Of a stretch of 64,000 nt of DNA, positions 54,301-64,000 are shown piece after piece. The notes under the pieces were generated by a model. It saw only the letters and a program-made list of their open reading frames with translations. It made no database searches and had not been told where the DNA came from. The translations under genes and the position numbers were made by a program. The stretch is from Lophius americanus. Its lineage: Eukaryota > Chordata > Actinopteri > Lophiiformes > Lophiidae. Positions within the stretch are counted from its first letter, which is position 1. Every line of letters starts with the position of its first letter. Location of the stretch: NCBI GenBank assembly GCA_037951165.1, contig JBBDHG010000160.1, forward strand, positions 317,501-381,500, given 5' to 3'.

Positions 54301-57300
54301 AGGCCCCCACCCCACAACTTCAAGGACGTAAAGGATCAGCTGCTTACTTCTTGGTGCCAGATACCACAGCACATCTTCAGAGATCTGGTTGAGTCCATGA
54401 CTCCTCAGAGCTGCTTTTGTAGCAAAATAAGGACCTAGACAAGGTTTTTATAATGTTTTGGCTCATCTGGGTATATTCCTCTTTTTACTGTGCTGGGCCT
54501 TTAAACTTTGAAAAACGTATTATCAATGGTAAGACCCAATGTAATAAGACGCCTTGCGAGAAGTTCTGTGCCAGTTGTGATATTAAAAAACTTTTAACCG
54601 ATTCTTTCATGATTAGATGCAAAGACACTCATCCAAATTCCAAATTAAGTCCAGAGGAGGTGGAGACCATCGCTGAAATCGAGGACTCCATGAAAGACAA
54701 AGTGAACGTTTTCTTTGAGATGGAAGCTTTTCTGCCAAAGAAGAACGGGTTTGTTTCTCTCATATGATTTCATCTCATATGATTTTTGACATTTGACTCC
54801 ACTTACCCATCCGATGATCGTGTTGTGGCTGACGGTTCTGCTCTTCCTGTTTAGGTTATACCTCAATCTTGTTTTAGGAAATGTCAACGTCACGCTCCTC
54901 GACAAACAGTCAAAGTAAGTCACACCAACGCTCATTTAAAATATTTTTTCAAAGTGTCGACATCAACTTAACGTATTTCTTCTCACCACCAAACAGATAT
55001 GCCTACAAGGATGAATACGAGAAATTTAAATTGGTCCTCACCGTCATCCTCTTTGTCTTCTCCTTCACGTGTCGCTTTTTATTCAGCTATAGGTAGGCCT
55101 CCTTTATGCCACGGTCAGGTTTACCGATAACTCCAGATTAATAGCTTTGTTGCCCTTGATGGTGTTTACAGAGGGTAGCTCGGTTATCGCAGTCACAAAA
55201 TAGCCTAAAAATATTCATAAAGGCCGAATTTACTTTAAAAAAATCTTATTGTGCCTTCTGTTTTTGTTTCAGAGTCCTAGACGCCCTGTTCAACTTCCTG
55301 TTGGTGTGGTATTACTGCACACTCACCATCCGGGAGAGTATCCTCATCAGCAACGGTTCAAGGTCTGACACCGTCTCCACTGGTCACACACACCGATCAG
55401 CCATAACATTAAATCCTGATGGCTAACAATAACGTAAAACATGTACTTTTTTCAAAAACATTTATACACAATACAACCTAGTGACATATTCCTCACCCGT
55501 CCCTGAGGAGAAGTGGGCAGCTCTTGAGAGAGCAAACTGAGGTTCAGTGTCTTGTTCAAGTACCTTATGATGTCAGTGCAGAGATTTCCCCACCAACCCT
55601 CTGATTGGTGGACAACCACCTGCCTACAGATGTTCCTGGTCTGCAGTAATTAGGTCAGCCAGTGGTCTAAGGAAGGACAGCTGGTAAACCATGGACAAGG
55701 TCATGCATCCATAGGTCTATGATGCATGTGGAGGGCGGGGGTTACCCCATGCTATTCGCCACCAAAGAAAAGCTACTGTAACACAGACTGATGAAAAATT
55801 AATGTCCGTTCTGATAGAAAGGTTTCAGAACACACAGTGACATGAGGCTTTTTTTAGCAGCAAATTTGGACCTGAACAATATTATGTAGGTGGTTTTAAT
55901 GTTATGGCCGAGCTGTATTGTAAGGAGGGACTTTGAACTTTTGAACCAAATCCTCCATCCAAGACGTTTAAAATTATTTTCTGTAACAAAGTGACTCTGA
56001 TTTCATTCCTCAATATAATTTCCTTCATGGTTTGTGCCCCACTGTAAAAATAAACGGTGTCATAATTGAACATTCAGTCCAGTAACCTTCATTGTCCGTC
56101 CTCTGTGTCGTTTCAGAATCAAAGGTTGGTGGGTTTTCCATCACTATGTGTCCACCTTCCTGTCTGGAGTCATGCTCACGTGGTGAGTGATGTTTACTCT
56201 TTCACCATAACCACACAAACTATTTAAATAACTGACTGCTCGCTGCTGAAATGTTAGCATTAAAATCAATTATCCATTTAGTAAAAATTGGGTTTGTGCG
56301 TCATTCCAGCTGGTGTCTTTGTTCTCAGGCCTGAAGGCGCGCTCTACCAGATGTTCAGGAACCAGTTCTTATCGTATTGTCTGTACCAAAGTAAGAGATT
56401 TAATCTGTATATGAAATACACTGATCTGTAGTAAAAATGTCCTCCTTATATAAGTTATAAGAGTTATAAATATTGTCCTGTGTTTCCATCTTTTGACTGC
56501 AAGTTCTTTTTTATAGAGGATAAAAATGACTAAAATCTGTTCAGTCAGTAAAGTTCAAGCATTAATGCAACAAAACAACATGGAAATGATCCTACTGAGA
56601 TAAACAACTGTCTGTTTACAACAGCTGCTGGGAAGAAACTGTAGGAAAAGACGGTTTCTCTTCTCTCTGTTAGTTGTTTTTCTGTTTCAGTTTGTATTTA
56701 GTTTCAGTTTCTCTTCATTTTGAGTATATCTGAAGTTCCAGATTTTTGGTAGTTTCTGTTTTTATTTGTTACTGTTTATCTTAAGTTTCAGTATTTCTAT
56801 GCTATCAGGTTCTCTGTAGTTTCATTGTTGCTTTAGTTTTGTGTTTTCTGTATTGTCGTTCTTTTTAGCTTCTTTCTTTTTATTGAGTTTCAATGTCTTT
56901 TTTTTTATTTCTCTTTTGTTCGAGTTTATCTGTAGTTTCAGATTTTCTGTAGTGTCACTTTCTATTTGTTGCAGTTTGTCTTTAGTTTCAGTTGATCTTT
57001 AGTGTCAGAAATCACTTTGTTCATTTGAGCTGTATGAATGCTCTTGTTGAACATTTCTTCCTGTTTTGTTCTTCAGTTATCCAATTATAAAGGTTATCAT
57101 GGTCTAGCACACGTTGAGTTTCGACAGTAGTTGAGGCATCTGCGACATTAGACACACATTTTCTGGTTTCTTTTTTTGTGTCGAGTAATTTTAAGCGCAA
57201 CCAATCCCGAATATCCCCGACGTGAAAGCATCCTCTTTTCCTTTTACTCAAATCACATCATAAACAATAACTGAGATGGCATATCATTAACGGCATCCTT

Positions 57301-59199
57301 CTTCTATGGTCTGTTCTAAAACAGGTTTTGTCCAGTTTCTCCAGTGCTACTACCAGAGTGGCTGTTTGTACCGACTCAGAGCGCTGGGAGAAAGACACAA
57401 CATGGACCTTACAGTGGGTGAGTGTTCTAGGCGGGTCTGAATGTGAATGAGTGACCCTGAAATAACAGAGGGGGCACATATTAGCTAAAATGACTGCATA
57501 CAGTATATGGCACCGAACAAATGAAGATCGGTAAATAAACAAGGCTGCTATCAGTCACCTGATCGGTGACAAGACATTACATAAAACAGAAAAGCAGAAA
57601 GATCTATGGAGACGATTTAAAAACATATTTTACTTTATCAGCTTATATTTTACTCACTTGGAGGTATCTTTTTTTTTTAAAAACAGGCTGTTTTTCCAAC
57701 ATAACCTCCTAACCATTATTCAGATTTAGTTCAAATTTAATGCATGTGAATCGTCTCAAAAAGATTTATCTTGCACATATCATACTTTACTCCAACAGTT
57801 AATATTTCACTCATTAGAGGGACACACTGTAGCACTTAAAGAGGAATGTCACCAACATGATCTAGTTCATGCCTAAATGCAGTAACTCTCTTCTCTCATC
57901 TGTCGACCCACAGAGGGATTCCAGTCCTGGATGTGGAGAGGCTTGACCTTCCTCCTTCCCTTCTTGTTCTTTGGCCATGTCAGTCGCCCCTCTTTCATGA
58001 ATGTTCATTGCTTACATATGGAATAACCTGCATCAATGTTTGCTAACCCTGGAGACTTTGAGCAAAGTCACTTTAAAAATACAAAATTAAAAAACTTCAG
58101 ACTTGAGCTTCAAACAGCATTTTTTTAATGCTGACTGTTCCTGTTTTGTTTTTGTTTGTCTGCTTGTTTTGTTTTTTTGTCATAGTCCTGGCAGCTCTAC
58201 AACAGCATCACACTCTTCAAGATGTCTCAGCTCCCAGAGTGTAAAGAGTGGCAGGTTCGTCCCGGAGAGCTTCACTATGACATCATCGTTTATACGAGAA
58301 ATGACCCTGTTAAATAGATTTTTAAATCAATCTGCCAGAGATGTCATACCACTTCTCCATGAGTCACGACTTTGTCCACAAACACACACAGTCGGACTTC
58401 ACACACACTGCTACACACTGCTGAGGTCATGGCCCACATTTGTGGAAGGACGAGTTAAGATAAATATCCATTCATTTCGAAAGTAATGCACAAAACATGA
58501 TAAGGTCCAATAACTTCTAACCTTTGCTCGCAAATATCGAATTTCAGTTGTTTGTTCTTTTTTGTTGTTTTTTTGCAGTTGTAAAGTTGAGCTAATGGTT
58601 GTTTGTGGGAAAAACAGTCAGAATGTTAACGGGCCCAAAAACACAGCCCATCTGTGATCCATATTATAAATTAAATGCATTATTATTATTATTATTATAG
58701 TTGAAGCAGCTTCATAATGAGAGACGTGAAAAATGAATGGCCAAACAAGTGTTACGGATGTCTGCAGATAGCCAATGAATGAATTACACGGACGTCAACA
58801 TGACCCGGTGGGCAGCTGTGATTTGTTTAATTCACAGTGGCTTTCTCTGTCTTTGGCTTGTACTGTTACTTTGAAGCAATTTAAAGGTATCAAGAAACGT
58901 CAGTACATAAAGAAATATACAGATTAGCCATAACATTATAACCCTAATGATGTGGGGCGTCCAAAGGTCTGATTTGTTTGTCCAGCACATCCTACAAACG
59001 CTGGTTTGATTTAGATCTGTGGACCCGGGAGGACTCTTAACGGACTTTCTTTTTGTGTGTGTGTGCGTGTGTGTGTTTGCTTTAGGTTGTGATGTGCGGC
59101 TGCTCTTACATGGCGCTATTCATGGGAAACTTCTTCACCACATTGGGCGTGGTCTACCAGAAATACCTGAACAACCAGGACAAACCCAAGAGCATCTGA
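51313..59199 (+). CDS. tmem120a: tmem120a (transmembrane protein 120A / TACAN), 12 exons
   Basis: Complete 347-residue protein. Exons: 51,313-51,390; 54,080-54,198; 54,617-54,748; 54,855-54,914; 54,997-55,092; 55,273-55,362; 56,117-56,182; 56,329-56,390; 57,325-57,417; 57,914-57,978; 58,186-58,254; 59,086-59,199 (stop TGA). All junctions are GT/AG with matching phases; total 1,044 nt. The N-terminal coiled coil (residues 1-105, [16 protein letters not shown], then [16 protein letters not shown]) leads to [13 protein letters not shown] and a six-helix membrane domain, with [40 protein letters not shown] and [21 protein letters not shown]. The family sits in the nuclear envelope/ER, binds coenzyme A, resembles fatty-acid elongases, and has been proposed (disputed) as a mechanosensitive channel. 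The CKEWQ-VVMCG C-terminus and HNMDLTVE favour paralogue A over B. The small first exon is set by conservation with the family start. Confidence 0.96.
51391..54079. other. tmem120a intron 1 (2.7 kb)
   Basis: AT-rich. Open frames at 52,310-52,564 and 52,635-52,955 have no recognisable domain and no good splice context. A CTAG-rich stretch (acctctagct-like words) lies at 53,680-53,710. Nothing else supported. Confidence 0.45.
54235..54465 (+). mobile_element. Tc1-like family fragment in tmem120a intron 2
   Basis: Transposase C-terminal DNA words in order: tcaatccaatttggcatc, gatcagctgcttac, ttggtgccagataccaca, cttcagagatctgg, ending tttataatgttttggctcatc. Confidence 0.75.
55394..55914. mobile_element. 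Non-autonomous Tc1-like element with both ends, intron 6
   Basis: Terminal motifs gatcagccataacattaaa (left) and its inverse ttttaatgttatggccgagc (right) frame about 520 bp. Inside is a small transposase scrap (gttctgatagaaaggtttcaga). No coding capacity. It lies between tmem120a exons 6 and 7. Confidence 0.75.
56660..57010 (+). repeat. Degenerate T-rich minisatellite, intron 8
   Basis: Recurring words tagtttcag, tttctgtagt and tttgtt at irregular 20-40 bp spacing over about 350 bp. Part of tmem120a intron 8. Confidence 0.6.
57418..57913. other. tmem120a intron 9
   Basis: Plain AT-rich intron; no repeat family or exon recognised. Confidence 0.5.
58679..58700 (+). repeat. ATT run, possible LINE tail, intron 11
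   Basis: aaattaaatgcattattattatt: same layout as the L2-type 3' tails at 39,340 and 41,560, but too short to be sure. Confidence 0.45.
58918..58990 (+). mobile_element. Tc1-like family terminus, intron 11
   Basis: agattagccataacattata followed by family-like ggggcgtccaaag; only one end present. Confidence 0.5.
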
Positions 59200-59218
59200 G
59201 ACTGGAATCATGAAAAGT

Positions 59219-59290
59219 TCAATAATAATAATGATGATAAACTTTATTTGCACCTTTTCGATAGCAGAAATGGACCTCCGAGTGCTTTAC
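59219..59290 (-). mobile_element. LINE/SINE 3' tail in the tmem120a 3' UTR, antisense
   Basis: aataataataatgatgataaactttatttgcacc, the reverse complement layout of the fish LINE tails, starts 20 bp after the stop codon. Confidence 0.5.
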
Positions 59291-59530
59291 CAGAATCATC
59301 AAAAATCCTAGTGTTTAAGGGAATCATGCAGTGTTTATGTGGCTCTAATATTCTCCTTAGAGATCTTCATAGATCCCAACCTACTTTATACTTTCAATGG
59401 TGTCAAAGTCCTTTTCATTTCATATTTGGGTAGCGATGATGAAAGTGACATGTAGTACAGGAATGAAAAATACGTTCTTGTATTGTCAAAAACACTCTAG
59501 GTACTGCTGAACAACTCCAAAATAGTCTAA

Positions 59531-59625
59531 AATAAAGTGTAACTGAATATAGAAATATTTCTATCTGTATTAAATTTATCTCTGGGATAATCTGTATTTT
59601 TTGCTTTACAGAAATGCTTAATAAA
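59531..59625 (+). terminator. Poly(A) signals for tmem120a
   Basis: AATAAA at 59,531-59,536 and again at 59,620-59,625, about 330-430 bp after the stop. Which is used is unknown. Confidence 0.6.
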
Positions 59626-59639
59626 AACACTTTATTAAA

Positions 59640-62430
59640 CGTATATTTTTTGTTTTTCTTTCTGCTTTTTTCATCCAAAATCAGAGTAATTCATATAAAT
59701 ATTATTTTTTTCTGAAAAAGCCAACATTATCCACTATTTTACGAACATTAACATATTCGGGTAAAATCAAAAATATTAATACAAAACTGTCCAGCAGAGT
59801 CAATAATAACTTTATCCCTTATTGAATGACTCGACCCTCCATTTTGAAAACCACTGGACTAAACTAATTGATAATTGGTCCATCATAATGATAAAATGGA
59901 ATACTCGTAATGAGCAGAATAATTAATAAAATATATGGCAATGTGATTTCTATGTATTAAAAAATAGATAGAATTTGTAGTGCTTTTGTTTTTTTAATAC
60001 TTTTAAATTGTGAACTTATAATTGAGTACTAATTGTACATTTTGGTACTGGGACTTTCACCCAAGGGTCCAATATCACCTTCCTCTAACGCCGATGAGGT
60101 TAGTTTTATCCTTCACCGTGGTTTAAGTGAGGAGAGGAATATATGAATGGATTTTATCCATCCGTCTGTCCGTCTTTTTTCTTTTCTGGAAAGAAACACA
60201 AAAACTTTTTAATAGTATTTAATGAAACTTCGAAGTGTTCTTTTCATCACATACATAATAATAAGATGTCCCTGCCTGCTGTTGTGCTATGTGTATATTT
60301 GAGCTTAATTTTGAAAACACAAGTGCATTTAAGGTAAATTGACCATTCTTGAAGGCTTTTAAAGTAATTTTCAGCCTTAAAATAATCTGCTGTAATTATT
60401 CCCCCTGTTCTTGAAAAGCCTTGAGCAATCTCATCCTCAACATCTTCCATGATGAGTATGGGATTCACAAAATCCTCAGGTCTCCATGTATAAATAAAAT
60501 AAAGCTTTGTAATAGCGCTTCTCTGACATGTTCACCAAAAGGCCACAAGGGGGCAGCATCTTCTCAGCTGATGGGTAACACAGGGATTGTAAATACTGTA
60601 CATGACTGAAATATTTGGTATAAATATTATACAAAATAATAACTGTCTCAGGTTGATGCCACATTGATACCCTTTATACCTGACAAGGATCTGGAACAGT
60701 ACCTCCCCCTCTACGGGGACAGAATTTCTATTATATCTTTCTGTCGACATCCAACATTGCAATCACCAAAGTATATTGATGACAGGAGATCCGACATAGG
60801 ATAGATGGACTTTAACATGGTTGAAAAGTGATTCAAACAAGATAGGTCGACTAAAGGAGGTGGTACAAGATAATTGTCTCTTGACAAAACAAAGACCATG
60901 CAAGAAATTAAAATGATGGCAGAGGAGCTTTTTATCTTTGATAGTCTTTGTTAAAAAGTTTAAAAAAGGCTTTCTGACTATCACATAGAAATCAGAGATT
61001 TTGCAGAGCGACATGTTAAAACCCCTCCAAGCTTGATAGAGGAGCTTTATGATTAGAACAAAGTTCGACTTGTTTGACTCTATATTTGTACAAAACAATG
61101 TACACAAACTGAGTTAACCAACTCTAACTCTGTAGTAAACTCACACCAGCGCCCTTATCCGTGACGAGCTCTATACCACAGCAGCATCTGATGATGACCC
61201 GTTGTCAATCAGTGATGAGATGGATGAAGGACTCAAACTCCATTACAGTCACCGCTTTACACGATTAAAATCTCTGACAATAAAGATCGATCAGGGGGTT
61301 TGTCAGAGACGGCTCCATTGCAGCTTTATGCTTAAAGCTGGAATAGATGAGGAATAGATGAGGAAATCCAAGTAGGATATAAACTACTTGAAGTTGAGGT
61401 ACTTGACCTTGATGACGCAATTCCAATGACAAACGTTCATTTTTTTGCCAAGTAGACCCCACTATTGCCCCACAAGTAATGGCAAGATTGAAATTGCGGC
61501 GAGGGAATGTGTTTGTGGATCTTACTACTGCTTTTCACAAGGCTGTGTTCTTCTTCTGATGACACACTTTTAGAGATTGGAATAGTCTTGCCTAATGGCC
61601 AGATTGAGAAGGGATGAGGACAATGGGGGAGTACTGAGAGATGCTCTTTGTGAGTTCCGGGAAACGTTCACTATAAAATGCACGAGTGGCAACACAGTGA
61701 AGATTCCAATAGTAATAGTAGAGGCAAGCCGCACCACACTTGCTATAGTTTCTTAACTAGATTCTATGTGTTGGTAAATTAACAAAATCAAACCAAGCAA
61801 TGTCTCCAAGCAAACTTAAAGGGCACCTGACAACCAGTTATCCACCATGAGTGAGTGGTATTTTCACTTGAAATGTCCTCACAACTGACAAGCGCAAATG
61901 AAGATTAAATGTGCAAGAGGGTCAGAGAAACAGTTTGACCTCTACAAACACAGACAGTCTCAGAGAAGCCAGTAAATTCCCCCTGAGTTTTGGTTGAAGC
62001 GAATGATTGCTTATTGTAAAATATGGGTAACATTTCACACCCTTCTGAACGGAGAGTAATATAAATACTTATGCTGTGCTCTGAAACAACATAACGGTGT
62101 GAGTTCTTTCACATCACAAGACTGCTGGTTGCACTGATATTTCACATCTCAGTGCTTTTCATTCAGGGGACAGGTAACTCATCACTGATACAGCATTAAC
62201 AGTAAAAGAAATATTTTTTATATCATTACTAAATGATTCAGAACACAGAATTACATTGGAGATCGATTTAATTAAGAACAACGGAAACAATAGAAAAGTG
62301 ATTTTTGTTCCTGCAATAATTTTACAATCCAATAGGTGGCAGTAATGACCCCCATGACCTGTTTTTGCAAACCGCCGAAGAAAAAAGAAGAAGCAAACGA
62401 AGAAGAGAAGTCGTAGAAGAAGAACACAAC
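59640..62430. other. Intergenic interval tmem120a-alkbh4
   Basis: No gene recognised. 60,650-61,560 has somewhat higher coding-like complexity and may be an old retroelement, but I can place no domain. Open frames at 60,247, 60,763, 61,265 and 62,272 (-) have no family features. Confidence 0.4.
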
Positions 62431-62443
62431 TGGAAGATAAACA

Positions 62444-63941
62444 ATGCTAGCTTCTGAAAGTAGAGACGTTGTCTCCTCTTGTGCTTGTAAAGGCATTCGT
62501 CGGTGTCTCATATGTGAAGGGCTACAGGGAAAATGGTCACTGGAGGCAAATGCCCCAAAGGTAAAATATCCGTCTGGAAAGCGTAGTTCAAACAGTTATA
62601 TAGCAGAAAACGTGCAAAGCTAGCTAGCTAGCTAGCTGCTAACGTCAGTCATTTACTAACTACGGATGCCTTCACAGTCCAAACGTCTTCAACTGTGAAA
62701 GATTTTAGTACTTCACAAACGCCCACGTTGTCAGAAAATTGTGCTGGAATTAAAATGAAATGCCCATTTTGATTCCAGCACATTAACATTTCTTGGAGAA
62801 CAGTTATATTGCTTTGTTATTTCTAAAGGGAGATACTGCAGTTCATGTTGTGTAGCTTTAATGTTATCTTCTTTGACCAAAATATGTCCTGTAGCACATT
62901 AAATGCTTTCATATTATATTAAGGATGTGATGCTTCTTCCAATACTACTGCTTACAAGTTTCAGTTATATAGCTTTTTATAATTACTTGATAATTTGGTC
63001 ATGGTTAAACTTCTGTTTATTATTGTCACACGTCTGACAATTACAAAATAGTTATATGTTGTTCAAAGGGAATTGCAGTTTGATTTACTGCAGATTCACA
63101 TATTTCAATGATCCTTTCAATGAACACCTTTTCGTCCTGATTTCTTCACAAACAGGAGATGTACATCTTTGGGTTTTTTTTCCATTTCTCATTTATTTAC
63201 AAATATGTGAAAGTGTAAATAGTATTGACGTACCTTGATAGTGTGAAATTTTCGGAAACTTATATGACACTGTGGAAATTTCATGCTATGTATACTATTA
63301 TTAATACTACGACTACAACGTTGTTTGTTTGATTTTTGGAATTAGCAGATTTGACTATTCAAACTGATCAAACTGTGGAAACGGCGATGGAAAATCTAAT
63401 GTATTGGTTTCGTTCAGCCGTCTTATACATATTTTTGGAGCTGATTCTAATTATTCTGAAAAATAATTGTGGTTCTCTCAAATAATTGCCATCAGAAATT
63501 GTAATAATTGAGATAGGCCTGGTGATACTGATTAAAAGCAGGACAATATTTAAAGGTTAATAAGGAAAGAAATACAGGGTGTCATTCTGATACTAACCAA
63601 GAAAATTGGAAAATTAACATAGTGCTGCAGTTTAAACCTCTTAAGTGACTTCTGGTAAATGTCCACCACCTCAAAACACTTGCTGTGTGCATATCATAAT
63701 GGATTCTTATGTATGCCGAACATTTATTTTTGTTTTGTTTTTTTCTATAAAGACCGTACATCATTTTTTCTACGATCCTAAGACAAAGCTTGCCATATGC
63801 CAAAATGCCACAGCTGCATCCTTTGCCTTTCCGGGTGTCTTCCTGTGTGAGAACTTCATATCGGAGGAGGAGGAGAAGTGGCTGATAAGCTCCATGGACA
63901 AGGATGTGTGGAATGAGTCCCAGTCTGGACGGAGGAAACAG
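62444..63941 (+). CDS. alkbh4: alkbh4, first two coding exons (runs off the window)
   Basis: Fe(II)/2-oxoglutarate dioxygenase of the AlkB family; ALKBH4 acts on mono-methylated actin Lys84 and in cytokinesis. Exon 1, 62,444-62,560 (39 codons), starts at ATG 62,444 and carries the ALKBH4-specific cysteine motif CACKGIRRCLICEG. It ends before gtaaaa. Exon 2, 63,753-63,941 (63 codons), follows ctataaag and has HHFFYDPKT, FAFPGVFLCENFISEEEEKWL and SQSGRRKQ, ending before gttatg. Phase 0 at both junctions. The catalytic HxD...H residues lie in exons beyond the window. A GCTA microsatellite (62,620-62,640) is in intron 1. Confidence 0.93.
62561..63752. other. alkbh4 intron 1
   Basis: Holds the GCTA run at 62,620-62,640 and otherwise AT-rich sequence with no exon or element recognised. 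Confidence 0.6.
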
Positions 63942-64000
63942 GTTATGTGGATCAGATGTTATTTTGTTTGTCTCGGTTTACATGTATTATTGGTTTTCCA

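Noticed and set aside
60650..61560. Possible retroelement or pseudogene
   Set aside because: Could not place any domain or terminal repeat; left as unexplained intergenic sequence.

Overview
The window is nuclear DNA of a ray-finned fish, probably a teleost. The evidence is intron-rich vertebrate genes with GT/AG junctions (hepacam, tmem120a, alkbh4, part of a styxl1-like gene), many decayed Tc1-like DNA transposons, an L2-type LINE with ATT-rich 3' tails, and a piggyBac element.

Left part (1 to about 36,810): a head-to-tail array of valine tRNA genes, all on the minus strand. I count 77 copies plus one eroded remnant at the right edge; the array runs off the left end of the window. Each repeat unit carries one tRNA and is either about 474 bp (long) or about 387 bp (short, lacking about 87 bp of spacer). 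Three isoacceptors are mixed: 46 CAC, 22 AAC and 9 TAC. By my reading 56 copies have no stem mismatch; the other 21 carry a stem mismatch, 10 of them a 1-nt deletion lineage. Higher-order repeats of 1,719 bp and about 4,867 bp, and longer-range duplicated blocks, show repeated unequal exchange or conversion. A piggyBac element (33,919-36,303) with TTAA target duplications sits inside the spacer of the last full unit; its transposase is broken by two in-frame stops.

Middle (about 36,810-47,700): hepacam on the minus strand (exons at 46,442, 42,570, 39,404 and 38,374), with introns full of LINE and Tc1-like debris. Its cytoplasmic 3' exons are not visible between 38,374 and the array, so the tRNA array may lie in a hepacam intron or the gene may be truncated.

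Right part (47,700-64,000), plus strand: two exons of a styxl1-like phosphatase-family gene (49,055-49,630), then a complete 12-exon tmem120a (51,313-59,199, 347 codons), then the first two coding exons of alkbh4 (62,444-63,941), which runs off the window. STYXL1 next to TMEM120A in the same orientation is also the arrangement in human. Hepacam and the styxl1/tmem120a pair are head-to-head. The genes do not form a pathway: hepacam is a glial/hepatic adhesion protein, tmem120a a six-helix membrane protein, alkbh4 a 2-oxoglutarate dioxygenase. The tRNA array would supply valine tRNAs to the whole cell.
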